From assembly GCA_002315825.1 (NCBI GenBank), contig DCIC01000081.1, positions 1 to 17,134 on the forward strand: a stretch of 17,134 bases of DNA, given 5' to 3'. The stretch's first letter is position 1; every line of letters begins with the position of its first letter. The notes below the pieces were generated by a model. The model was not told the DNA's origin and searched no databases. It saw nothing but the letters and a program-made list of their open reading frames with translations. This document shows, piece by piece, positions 1 to 8,092 of this stretch. The DNA is from Bacteroidales bacterium UBA1736. GTDB lineage: Bacteria; Bacteroidota; Bacteroidia; Bacteroidales; UBA932. The position numbers and the translations under genes are program-made.

Positions 1-2212
1 CGGGATCCCCCTGACGTCCTGCTCGACCGCGAAGCTGTCTGTCCACACGGCGTGAATCGTGACGCTCTGTACCGATGATTGCAAGACCCCCGGCATCCTT
101 CACCTCAGGAGACAGCTTGATATCAGTACCACGACCGGCCATATTGGTAGCGATGGTCACTTTAGCGGGAAGACCGGCCTGGCCCACGATTTCAGCCTCG
201 CGAGCGTGCTCCTTGGCATTCAAGACATTATGCTTAATCCCGCGTATATTGAGCATCTTACTGAGGAGCTCGGATGTCTCGACATCAGTTGTACCGACAA
301 GAACAGGACGGCCCTCTGCTGTCAAACTCTGAATTCGGTCTATGACAGCGGCATATTTTGCCTTCTTGGTCTTATAGATAAGATCGTCCTGATCATCACG
401 GATCACTGGTCTGTTGGTAGGAATCACAACTACATCCAGCTTATAAATAGACCAGAACTCTCCGGCCTCCGTCTCAGCTGTACCGGTCATACCGGAGAGC
501 TTGTGATACATCCTGAAATAGTTCTGAAGGGTGATAGTGGCAAATGTCTGGGTAGCGGCCTCGACTTTGACATTCTCCTTCGCCTCAACCGCCTGATGAA
601 GTCCGTCGCTCCAGCGTCTTCCCTCCATAACACGGCCGGTCTGCTCGTCCACAATCTTCACCTTCTCCACGCCGTTCTCATTCACAATAATATAGTCAAT
701 GTCCTTCTCGAACATCGTATATGCTTTCAAGAGCTGTATCACCGTATGGATACGCTCGCTCTTGATGGAGAAATCTTCCATCAGAGCATCCTTGAGCTCC
801 TGCTTCTCTTCTGCGGATATCTCTTTCTTTGAGATTTCAGCAATCTGAGACCCCACATCGGGGATGATGAAGAAATCAGGATTGGACACACTCTCAGCAA
901 GCACTTCGTGCCCCTTATCGGTCATATCCACAGAATGTTGCTGCTCGTTGATAACGAAATACAGAGGGTCAGTAACCACCGGCATCTCCTTCTCGTTATC
1001 CTGCATATAATAGTTCTCCACTTTCTGCAGAAGCACCTTCATACCGGGCTCGCTCAAGAACTTGATGAGAGGCTTGTACTTGGGCAATCCCTTGTGAGCC
1101 CGCAGAAGGAGCTTTCCTCCCTCCCTTTCGTCTCCGGCGGCAATCAATTTCTTGGCTTCATTGAGTACCTGATTGACAAGGGTCCTCTGCGAAGCATACA
1201 GCTTCTCGACGTGTGGACGGAACTCCATAAACTGAGCGTCATCCTCAGCCTTGGCTACAGGTCCTGAAATGATAAGAGGCGTACGCGCATCGTCAATGAG
1301 CACCGAGTCCACCTCATCGACAATGGCAAAATGATGCTTCCTCTGCACTAGATCCGACTCACTGACCGCCATATTATCTCGCAAGTAATCGAAGCCAAAC
1401 TCATTGTTGGTACCGAAGGTGATATCACAATTGTACGCTTTCTGTCGCGAAGAGCTGTTCGGCTCGTGCTTGTCGATACAATCTACGCTCAGGCCATGGA
1501 ACATATACAGAGGCCCCATCCATTCGGAGTCACGCTTGGAAAGATAATCATTGACAGTCACAACGTGGACACCCTTGCCGGCAAGTGCATTGAGGAACAC
1601 AGGCAGAGTGGCTACAAGGGTCTTTCCTTCTCCGGTAGCCATCTCGGCAATCTTTCCCTGATGAAGAATTACACCTCCGATGAGCTGGACATCGTAGTGA
1701 ACCATATCCCAGGTTATCTCATTACCACCGGCAAGCCAATGATTCTGATAGACAGCCTTGTCCCCATCAATCTTGACAAAATCCCTGCTGATGCTCAGAT
1801 CGCGGTCAAAATCATTTGCCTCCACCTCGATAAACTCATTCTGAGCAAATCGCCTGGCAGTGGACTTCATTATGGCGAATGCCTCTGGAAGGATCTCCTC
1901 CAAGGCCTTCTCGATAGCCACATCCTCATCTTTTATCAACTTGTCAGACTCCCCTGCCAATTTTTCCTTTTCCGACACGGGGATATCGTTCTCAAGCTCA
2001 GCCTTTATCTCTGCGATTCTCTTTTCAAAAGGCTCTTCTACTTGAGAGAGACGAAGCCGCAGGGCGGCGCTCCTTGCGCGAAGCTCGTCATTGGACAACT
2101 TGTCTATCTCCGAATATGAGGCCAGAATGCTGGCCAGTACAGGTTTTACCTGCTTCATATCTCTTTCAGCCTTTGAGCCGAAAATTTTGGTCATTACACT
2201 TGCAACAGACAT
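1..2212 (-). CDS. secA: Preprotein translocase ATPase SecA (N-terminal 737 residues; 3' end outside window)
   Basis: SecA is the cytoplasmic ATPase motor that drives unfolded preproteins through the SecYEG channel. Reading the complement from ATG 2212 gives one open frame to the window edge. It has the Walker A motif ATGEGKT near residues 192-198, then TVNDYL, the Walker B-type DEVD at 299-302, TFGTNNEFGFDYLRDN, the AGRGTDI helicase motif, and motif VI QLRGRAGRQGDP as the last residues visible. The sequence resembles Bacteroides SecA throughout. That family is about 1100 residues long, so the helical scaffold and C-terminal tail lie beyond base 1. The chosen start gives MSVASVMTKIFG; the ATG six codons later (2194) is an alternative. 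No clear Shine-Dalgarno is seen, which is normal in Bacteroidota. The gene is divergent from the flippase gene, with 135 bases between them. The identification is secure; the exact start is less so. Confidence 0.97.
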   Translation of the reverse strand, partial: MSVASVMTKIFGSKAERDMKQVKPVLASILASYSEIDKLSNDELRARSAALRLRLSQVEEPFEKRIAEIKAELENDIPVSEKEKLAGESDKLIKDEDVAIEKALEEILPEAFAIMKSTARRFAQNEFIEVEANDFDRDLSISRDFVKIDGDKAVYQNHWLAGGNEITWDMVHYDVQLIGGVILHQGKIAEMATGEGKTLVATLPVFLNALAGKGVHVVTVNDYLSKRDSEWMGPLYMFHGLSVDCIDKHEPNSSSRQKAYNCDITFGTNNEFGFDYLRDNMAVSESDLVQRKHHFAIVDEVDSVLIDDARTPLIISGPVAKAEDDAQFMEFRPHVEKLYASQRTLVNQVLNEAKKLIAAGDEREGGKLLLRAHKGLPKYKPLIKFLSEPGMKVLLQKVENYYMQDNEKEMPVVTDPLYFVINEQQHSVDMTDKGHEVLAESVSNPDFFIIPDVGSQIAEISKKEISAEEKQELKDALMEDFSIKSERIHTVIQLLKAYTMFEKDIDYIIVNENGVEKVKIVDEQTGRVMEGRRWSDGLHQAVEAKENVKVEAATQTFATITLQNYFRMYHKLSGMTGTAETEAGEFWSIYKLDVVVIPTNRPVIRDDQDDLIYKTKKAKYAAVIDRIQSLTAEGRPVLVGTTDVETSELLSKMLNIRGIKHNVLNAKEHAREAEIVGQAGLPAKVTIATNMAGRGTDIKLSPEVKDAGGLAIIGTERHDSRRVDRQLRGRAGRQGDP

Positions 2213-2246
2213 ATATCGTATGCGTTTTATCGGTTACACAATCGGA

Positions 2247-2277
2247 CAAATTTAGTGATAATTCCCTAGAAACAAAA
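2247..2277 (-). promoter_or_regulatory. Candidate secA promoter (Bacteroidota type)
   Basis: On the minus strand the -7 element TAAATTTG (2254-2247) fits TAnnTTTG exactly. A TTTTG -33 element lies at 2277-2273, with 18 bases between them; the usual spacing is 19-21. Transcription would begin near 2240, about 28 bases before the SecA ATG. Confidence 0.55.
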
Positions 2278-2347
2278 GTCCGGCCAATGAGTGAAGCCGC
2301 CAAAATGGCAGAATGATTGTGTAAAATAATTGCTAAATTCGCAGAGT

Positions 2348-3856
2348 ATGAACAGTATTGCCAAAAATACACTTCTCCTGTATGCCAGGATGTTGCTGCT
2401 GCTATTCATCGGCTTGTACACTTCCAGGGTAGTTATGGCCGCACTCGGAATAGAGGACACCGGTATATACAATGCAGTAGGAGGATTTGTAGCGCTGTTC
2501 AGCGTATTGTCAGGCTCTCTTTCAGCATCCATCAGCCGCTTCCTCACATACAAGATCGGAGAAGGGGCTGACGAAGAGGAATTGGGACGGACTTTCGCCG
2601 CCTCCCTTACCATACAATTGATCCTTGCGACAGTCATAGTCATCCTTGCCGAAATCCTCGGTCCCTGGTTTCTGTCTGAAAAGATGACAATCCCCCCGGA
2701 AAGGCTTCAGAGCGCAAAGACAGTACTGCAGCTATCCATACTGACCTTTTTCATCAATCTCATAAGTGTCCCCTACAACGCTGCAATCATCTCCAGAGAA
2801 AGAATGGGGGCATTTGCCACAATAGGCATCCTAGAAGGCTGCGCCAAGCTGGGTGTGGCACTTCTTATCAGCTGCGCTCCGTTTGACCGTCTGGTCTGGT
2901 ACGCCCTCCTGATGACGTCCGTAGCATTTCTGACAAGGCTGGCATATGGAACCTATTGCAGAAGAAATTTTCAGGAATGCAGGGTCAGACTCCGCTACGA
3001 GCACTCTCTTGTCAAGGAAATGTTCAGTTTTGCCGGCTGGAACTTCATTGGGGCGTCATCAGCGGTCCTTCGAGACCAGGGAGGCACCCTTTTAATCAAT
3101 ATATTCTCAGGCCCGGCAGCCAACGCGGCCAGAGCGGTTGCAACGCAGTTGAGTGGAGCCGTTCAAGGATTTGTCACCAACTTTATGACAGCGATCAATC
3201 CCCAGATCACCAAATCCTACGCTTCCGGAGACAGAGAATATATGACGCGCCTCATATTCAAAGGCGCCCGGTTCTCCTTTTTCCTTCTGCTGTTTATCGG
3301 CCTTCCCGTCATCGCCAATATGGAATTCCTGATGGGCGTATGGCTGAAAGACGTACCTCCTCTCGCTGTCTTATTTGCAAGACTCACAATTCTTTTCGCT
3401 ATGAGCGAATCCCTGTCCCATCCTCTGGTCACAGTCACACTAGCCACAGGCGACATCAAATTATACCAGATAATCGTCGGAGGTCTGCAACTTCTCAACG
3501 TCCCTGTCTCCTGGATACTGCTTTCACAAGGCTTTGGACCTGAATATGTCCTCATAACTGCTATTGTGATTTCTCAGCTGTGTCTATTTGCAAGACTCAT
3601 ACTCCTCAAGAATATGATAAATCTGCCATCGATGCAATATCTCAAAGAAGTATATCTGCGAGTATTGGTATGTACGGCACTTTCTGCAGCCCCGCTACTG
3701 CCAATGAGAAACATACTGTCCACCACAAGCGTCGTTGATTTTTGCATCAGTTGCTCCGGCTGCATAATATGGACCGGGATTATTATATTGACTCTCGGGC
3801 TCAAGAGCGGCGAAAGAAAAGAATTGTTGGATAAATTGTTCAGAAAGGAATGCTGA
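2348..3856 (+). CDS. Polysaccharide flippase, Wzx-like (MOP/MATE superfamily)
   Basis: Integral membrane protein of 502 residues, almost entirely hydrophobic helices (roughly 12-14). The N-terminal segment KNTLLLYARMLLLLFIGLYT and the following SRVV, LGIEDTGIYNAVGG and SGSLSASISRFLT stretches are typical of Bacteroidota lipopolysaccharide or O-antigen flippases. These move lipid-linked oligosaccharides across the inner membrane. I chose ATG 2348 (MNSIAKNTL) over the in-frame TTG at 2330 because family members start at this point. It is the first gene of a tightly overlapping five-gene operon; its stop overlaps the next start by 7 bases. No convincing promoter was found. A poor -7-like TAAATTCG at 2334-2341 lies just before the ATG but has no -33 partner. 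The substrate cannot be told from the sequence. Confidence 0.88.
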   Translation: MNSIAKNTLLLYARMLLLLFIGLYTSRVVMAALGIEDTGIYNAVGGFVALFSVLSGSLSASISRFLTYKIGEGADEEELGRTFAASLTIQLILATVIVILAEILGPWFLSEKMTIPPERLQSAKTVLQLSILTFFINLISVPYNAAIISRERMGAFATIGILEGCAKLGVALLISCAPFDRLVWYALLMTSVAFLTRLAYGTYCRRNFQECRVRLRYEHSLVKEMFSFAGWNFIGASSAVLRDQGGTLLINIFSGPAANAARAVATQLSGAVQGFVTNFMTAINPQITKSYASGDREYMTRLIFKGARFSFFLLLFIGLPVIANMEFLMGVWLKDVPPLAVLFARLTILFAMSESLSHPLVTVTLATGDIKLYQIIVGGLQLLNVPVSWILLSQGFGPEYVLITAIVISQLCLFARLILLKNMINLPSMQYLKEVYLRVLVCTALSAAPLLPMRNILSTTSVVDFCISCSGCIIWTGIIILTLGLKSGERKELLDKLFRKEC

Positions 3857-4992
3857 AGATCTCAGACAAAAGTAAATGCTGCGGCTGCGGAGCCTGCGGG
3901 CAAATCTGCGCCCGCGGAGCCATCTCTATGAGAAAGGATGAGCTGGGGTTTGCCTATCCCGAGATCAATTCCGAAAAGTGCAATGACTGTGGGCTTTGCG
4001 AGAAGATATGCTCTTTCGGGAAAGCCCCAGAAGCCCTACCGGAAGGAGGACAGCAGTATCTCGCCGCAAGGCACAAGGACAATGACACACTGATGGAAAG
4101 CAGAAGCGGAGGAGCATTCACCGCTCTGTCGGATGCTGTCCTGAAAGAAGGAGGGGTTGTATATGGAGCAGAATTCGCAGAAGATTTTTCAGTCAGACAT
4201 TCCCGCGCCACCGGAGCTGACCAAAGAAACAGATTTCGGGGCAGCAAATACATTCAGAGCGATATGGGGGCTTGCCTGAGGGAGGTCAAGCAAGACTTGA
4301 AGCAGGGGAAAAAGGTCCTTTTCAGCGGCACATCCTGCCAATGCGACGCACTCAAGCATTTCCTTCCTTCAACGGACAATCTGATACTGGCAGACGTTCT
4401 CTGCCACGGAGTTGCATCGCCCGCCGTATGGCAAGCATACATCAAAAAAGACAAGAGAGAGATCAAAGCGGTTGATTTCCGGGACAAGAAACATTTCGGT
4501 TGGAAAGAGCACAAGGAAACAATATACTACAAGGACGGTTCCTCAAAAAGCAGCAAATCGTTCACCGACCTATACTACAAACATATAATGCACCGTCCCT
4601 GCTGTGCGGAATGTCCATACAACTCCCTTGACAGGGTCACTGACATCACAATGGCAGACTTCTGGGGATGGGAAAAGACCGACCGGGAGATGAACGCTGA
4701 CGACAAAGGCTATTCACTTCTCATCATAAACAGCGACAAAGGCAGGGAACTGTTCAATGCCGCCTCCTCCGATATGGAATGGCGCAACGTGGATATCGCT
4801 AGTTGTATGCAGAGGCCACTGAAAAGCAGGATAGAAATTAATCCCCGATGCACAGAATTCGAGAACGCTTTTCTTGAGAAAGGGATAAACTATGTTTTGA
4901 GAAAATACTCAGACCGGAATATACGCTCACAGATGCGCTATCTATACAAGAAAACCCGTAAACTTGCAAGAAAAATACTCCTGAACAAATGA
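3850..4992 (+). CDS. 4Fe-4S protein of the coenzyme F420 hydrogenase/dehydrogenase beta-subunit (FrhB/FdhB) family
   Basis: Protein of 380 residues with two N-terminal ferredoxin-type clusters: Cys10, 13, 16, 20 and Cys44, 47, 50, 54, each in CxxCxxCxxxC spacing. An FrhB/FdhB-like region follows, with SRSGGAF near 84-90, GTSCQCDAL at 160-168, DVLCHGVASP at 182-191, a third cysteine group CCAEC at 251-255, and ADFWGW at 269-274. This family uses FAD and Fe-S clusters to pass electrons. F420-dependent activity is known for archaeal members, but F420 is not expected in Bacteroidales, so the donor and the substrate here are unknown. Homologues often sit beside polysaccharide pyruvyl transferases, as here, which suggests a redox step on a glycan or lipid carrier; that is inference. 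ATG 3850 follows a GAAAGGA sequence and overlaps the flippase stop by 7 bases; the next gene overlaps by 4. Confidence 0.9.
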   Translation: MLKISDKSKCCGCGACGQICARGAISMRKDELGFAYPEINSEKCNDCGLCEKICSFGKAPEALPEGGQQYLAARHKDNDTLMESRSGGAFTALSDAVLKEGGVVYGAEFAEDFSVRHSRATGADQRNRFRGSKYIQSDMGACLREVKQDLKQGKKVLFSGTSCQCDALKHFLPSTDNLILADVLCHGVASPAVWQAYIKKDKREIKAVDFRDKKHFGWKEHKETIYYKDGSSKSSKSFTDLYYKHIMHRPCCAECPYNSLDRVTDITMADFWGWEKTDREMNADDKGYSLLIINSDKGRELFNAASSDMEWRNVDIASCMQRPLKSRIEINPRCTEFENAFLEKGINYVLRKYSDRNIRSQMRYLYKKTRKLARKILLNK

Positions 4993-5972
4993 AAATAGGC
5001 ATTCTGACATTTCACTTCGCCCGCAATTATGGAGCGGTGCTCCAATGCTTCGCCCTTCAGGAGTTTCTACGGTCAAGAGGGCACGAAGTCAAGATTATCG
5101 ACTACCGGCCAAGCAGCGTAGCAGACGGCTACAAACTGGTGGATATCCGCAGGTTCTGGGGACGTACACCTTCAAAGTTCATCTCCAAGACCAGAATCGA
5201 GATGAAAGCCCTTCCCCACCGAAAGGCAAGATACAGCCAATTTGACCGATTCATCTCCAAGAATATGGTCCTTGGGGGAATGGATGAACACTACGATCTG
5301 AGGATAATAGGCAGTGACCAAGTGTGGAATACTGCCATCACAAAGGGTTTCGACTGTGTCTATTGGGGAGAAAGATTCAAAGGATGCATATCCTATGCGG
5401 CCAGCGGCTCGGGAAGCCTCCTGAAAGAATCTCCGGAAGAAATAGGACGCCGATTGGACAATTTCGAAGGAATCAGCATCCGAGAGTCCTCCACGGCGTA
5501 TTTACTTCAGGCCTGGTACAGAAAGAAGCAAATCCACTGCTGCTGCGATCCCGTGTTTCTGCAAAAGGCCTCTTTCTGGAATGATATCGCGGCCACATCC
5601 GGATTAAGGCTGACACCGGGCAGCTATATACTTCTTTACCAGACCAGGTACAGTGAAATAGCCGAGAAAGAAGCCCAAAAAATCAGCGTAGAAAAGAATC
5701 TTCGAGTGATCACTCTCTCTGCCAAGGTCGAGAGGGACAACTCCCCGGAAGTGATTGACGCGTCACCCGAAGCCTTTCTGGCTTTGGTCTCGGGAGCCGC
5801 CCAAATAGTCACTACATCCTTCCACTGCACTGCATTCGCCAAAATATGGGGCATCGCCTGCCACAATATCAAGATGGGAGACGGAAGTGATGACAGGATT
5901 GACGATTTGAACGGAACGGACGAGGAAGGGATATGTGAATCAATAAAATACTTGGAATCATTCGGAATATGA
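4989..5972 (+). CDS. Polysaccharide pyruvyl transferase family protein
   Basis: Protein of 327 residues of the PS_pyruv_trans family, whose characterised members put pyruvyl ketals on sugars of surface polymers using phosphoenolpyruvate. Visible hallmarks are the N-terminal GILTFHFARNYGAVLQCFALQ, the segment IGSDQVWN at 107-114, Asp-Pro at 187-188 (CDPVF), and TTSFHCTAFAKIWG at 275-288 with the conserved His279. The length is normal for the family. The ATGA start-stop overlap with the upstream Fe-S protein indicates translational coupling, and the two families commonly occur as a pair. Some family members are only distantly related to true pyruvyl transferases, so the exact reaction is unproven. 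The protein is probably cytoplasmic, since no signal peptide or membrane segment is seen. Confidence 0.9.
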   Translation: MKIGILTFHFARNYGAVLQCFALQEFLRSRGHEVKIIDYRPSSVADGYKLVDIRRFWGRTPSKFISKTRIEMKALPHRKARYSQFDRFISKNMVLGGMDEHYDLRIIGSDQVWNTAITKGFDCVYWGERFKGCISYAASGSGSLLKESPEEIGRRLDNFEGISIRESSTAYLLQAWYRKKQIHCCCDPVFLQKASFWNDIAATSGLRLTPGSYILLYQTRYSEIAEKEAQKISVEKNLRVITLSAKVERDNSPEVIDASPEAFLALVSGAAQIVTTSFHCTAFAKIWGIACHNIKMGDGSDDRIDDLNGTDEEGICESIKYLESFGI

Positions 5973-7105
5973 AAGTATTGTACATTTCCAACTCAACAGC
6001 GATGAGCGGCGCTCCAAAAGCCTTGCTCAATCTTGCGACGGGCTTCGTGCACGCAGGCGGTGAAGCGGCGGTTGTACTTCCTGACAGGAAGGGGCCCCTT
6101 TTCGACAAGCTGGAAAAAGCCGGAATCAAATGTTATTCAGGGCCGGAATACGGTCTCAGCATTTGGCCGGTATGCATCAACCCGATAAAGAGAAAAAAGA
6201 GGCTCAAGGCGCTTGAGGACAGAAGTGAAGTCATTAGATTCGTTGACTCTGTCATAGACGATTTCGCTCCTGATATTGTTCATACCAATGTAGGTCCTCT
6301 GGACATAGCGGTGGAAAGTTGCCGCAACAGAAATATCCCTCACGTGTGGCACCTCAGAGAGTATCAGGACTTGGACTTCGGAATGACTTTCTATCCCTCA
6401 CGTGAAAGATTCGAGGAACTTCTCCATTTTACCGGCAATCACAATATCGCCATAACCGAGGACATATTCAGGCATTGGAATCTGCGCCCATCCGACAAAG
6501 TGATCTATGACGGGCTGCCTGACGTAAGCACCGGCAAAACTCTCCTTAAAGAAAAGTATTTCCTATATGCGGCCAGAATTGAGAAAGCCAAGGGTTTCGG
6601 GACATTAGCGGTGGCATTCAGGAGATTCCACAGACAAAGAAAAGATTTCAAGCTGGTGGTCGCCGGCAGGTCCTGTGGTCTCTATGGCTTTTTCTGGAAA
6701 TGCTGGTGCCGGATTGTGATGCCCCGCGAGGCTGTGAAATTTGTCGGAGCGGTCAGTGATGTGGACAAATTGATGAACCGCGCTTCTGCGTTGATTGTTC
6801 CGAGCCGCTGCGAAGCCTTCGGCTTTTCTACAGCGGAGGCTATGCAGAATGACTGTCTTGTGATAGGTAGGAATACCGGTGGTACGAAAGAGCAGTTTGA
6901 CAATATAGTAAGAATCAGCGGAGGTGAAGGAGCTCTGCGCTTCTCAAGCACAAAGGAGCTCCTGCGAGAGATGAAGGTCGCCATATCTGGAGATGACTTC
7001 TCTGAGATGAGAGATAGGGCCGCCAGGACAGTAGCCCAGATGTATGGATTCAATGACTACATAAGCAATATTCTCTCATTCTACAATTCTATTCTACAAA
7101 AATGA
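5969..7105 (+). CDS. Glycosyltransferase family 4 (GT-B fold)
   Basis: Protein of 378 residues with the two-domain layout of GT4 retaining glycosyltransferases. The N-terminal acceptor domain begins KVLYISNSTAMSGAPKALLNLA and contains DIVHTNVG. The C-terminal nucleotide-sugar domain starts with FLYAARIEKAKGF near 198-210 and carries the EX7E motif at Glu282 and Glu290 (CEAFGFSTAEAM). It should transfer a sugar from a nucleotide donor to a growing lipid-linked oligosaccharide on the cytoplasmic side of the inner membrane. Sugar specificity cannot be read from the sequence. The start codon overlaps the preceding stop as ATGA, and the next gene overlaps in the same way. Confidence 0.93.
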   Translation: MKVLYISNSTAMSGAPKALLNLATGFVHAGGEAAVVLPDRKGPLFDKLEKAGIKCYSGPEYGLSIWPVCINPIKRKKRLKALEDRSEVIRFVDSVIDDFAPDIVHTNVGPLDIAVESCRNRNIPHVWHLREYQDLDFGMTFYPSRERFEELLHFTGNHNIAITEDIFRHWNLRPSDKVIYDGLPDVSTGKTLLKEKYFLYAARIEKAKGFGTLAVAFRRFHRQRKDFKLVVAGRSCGLYGFFWKCWCRIVMPREAVKFVGAVSDVDKLMNRASALIVPSRCEAFGFSTAEAMQNDCLVIGRNTGGTKEQFDNIVRISGGEGALRFSSTKELLREMKVAISGDDFSEMRDRAARTVAQMYGFNDYISNILSFYNSILQK

Positions 7106-7959
7106 ACAGAGTACTTGTAATTGTCGTCACATACAATTCGATGAAATGCTTGGACAAATGTCTGAGCAGTCTTGGACAATCCTCCGAAAGCGTGGATGTC
7201 ATCGTCATTGACAACGGCTCTACGGATGGCACTCCCGCATATATCAAAGAGAATTACCCGGATATCTATGTCAAAGAAGCAGGGAGCAATCTCGGATTCG
7301 GAGCGGCCAACAACATAGGCATAAGAAATGCGCTCGCATCAGGATACGAATTTGTATATCTTCTCAATTCCGATGCCTGGATCTTACCTGACACAATTTC
7401 AAATCTCCTCGAGGCTTTTGAAAAAGACAGCAGGCTGGGCATCCTGTCCCCCATCCAGATGACCTCTGACTTAAAGCGCCAGGACCACCGGTTCTCCAAA
7501 TGGTACAATAGAAGAAAGCCCCTTGCAAATGGCATATCTGATGTTCCGTTCGTTATGGCTGCGCATTGGATGATCCCCTGCGAGGTCATTCGAAAGGTCG
7601 GACTATTCTCCCCCGCTTTCCGTCACTACGGCGAGGATGACAATTATATTGACAGGCTTCATTATTTCGGCTATTGGGCCGGAGTTGTCGAGAATGCCTC
7701 AGGGGTGCACGACAGGGAGAACAGGAGCGAGAGCAAGGAACAAAGGATGAAGCTCAAGACGGTCGCAGCCACTGTCAAGCTCAGCAATCCCAACCGTCCC
7801 TTCACCACAATGCTTCTTAGAGAACTTCTGGAACTGTGCGCAATGTCCATCAAGAATGGGTCATTGATTCCTATGAAATTCATACCCTATATGCTCTGCC
7901 ACAGAAAGGAACTCCGCAAATACAGAAACGCCTCCACAATGGAAGGCGCTTTCATCTGA
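7102..7959 (+). CDS. Glycosyltransferase family 2 (GT-A fold)
   Basis: Protein of 285 residues with inverting GT2 features: VIVVTYNS at the N-terminus, the nucleotide-binding DNGSTDGT at 37-44, NLGFGAANNIG at 63-73, a metal-binding LLNSDA in place of DxD at 88-92, and GEDDN at 176-180 as the likely catalytic acid region (ED motif). This pattern resembles rhamnosyltransferase-like GT2 enzymes, but the donor sugar is not certain. It is the last gene of the polysaccharide operon, and its ATG lies in an ATGA overlap with the GT4 stop. The stop codon ends 4 bases before the 3' end of a convergent tRNA gene, so no room is left for a separate terminator. Confidence 0.93.
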   Translation: MNRVLVIVVTYNSMKCLDKCLSSLGQSSESVDVIVIDNGSTDGTPAYIKENYPDIYVKEAGSNLGFGAANNIGIRNALASGYEFVYLLNSDAWILPDTISNLLEAFEKDSRLGILSPIQMTSDLKRQDHRFSKWYNRRKPLANGISDVPFVMAAHWMIPCEVIRKVGLFSPAFRHYGEDDNYIDRLHYFGYWAGVVENASGVHDRENRSESKEQRMKLKTVAATVKLSNPNRPFTTMLLRELLELCAMSIKNGSLIPMKFIPYMLCHRKELRKYRNASTMEGAFI

Positions 7960-7963
7960 TCAG

Positions 7964-8034
7964 AGCGGGATACGGGAGTCGGACCCGCCTCCTTGGCTTG
8001 GGAAGCCAATGCACTACCGATGTGCTAATCCCGC
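7964..8034 (-). tRNA. tRNA-Gly (anticodon CCC)
   Basis: The complement folds into a full cloverleaf of 71 bases. The acceptor stem is GCGGGAT with ATCCCGC, and the D-stem is GCAC with GTGC around ATCGGTA. The anticodon stem is TTGGC with GCCAA around loop TTCCCAA, giving anticodon CCC for GGG codons. The T-stem is GCGGG with CCCGT. The discriminator base is U, as in bacterial tRNA-Gly, and CCA is not encoded. The T-loop reads TCCGACT, so position 55 is C rather than the near-universal U. A perfect promoter lies just upstream. Confidence 0.93.
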
Positions 8035-8045
8035 TTAAGGCTCTG

Positions 8046-8076
8046 CAAAAGTAGCAAATAATACTGATTTTGCAAA
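8046..8076 (-). promoter_or_regulatory. Promoter of tRNA-Gly (Bacteroidota type)
   Basis: On the minus strand: -33 TTTG (8076-8073), 19 bases, then -7 TACTTTTG (8053-8046), an exact match to TTTG-N19-TAnnTTTG. The expected start near 8040 leaves a 5' leader of about six bases before the mature tRNA. The element lies between the stop of the upstream lipoprotein gene and the tRNA. Confidence 0.7.
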
Positions 8077-8092
8077 GCAAATTATAGCATCC

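Noticed and set aside
59..2119. Long plus-strand open frames (for example 59-832 and 1466-2119) opposite secA
   Set aside because: They are antisense to a clear, continuous SecA frame, show no recognisable protein features, and arise from codon bias on the complementary strand.
2287..2316. Nine-codon ORF (MSEAAKMAE) before the flippase gene as a leader peptide
   Set aside because: It is too short to test, has no ribosome-binding signal and no adjoining terminator/antiterminator pair.
2330..2347. Upstream TTG start for the flippase
   Set aside because: The ATG at 2348 gives the N-terminus typical of the family, and the extra six residues are not expected.
8045..8081. Inverted repeats (GCAAAA/TTTTGC and TTTGC-AAA-GCAAA) past the lipoprotein gene as a terminator
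   Set aside because: The stems are short and A/T-rich and overlap the tRNA promoter elements, which explain the same bases better.
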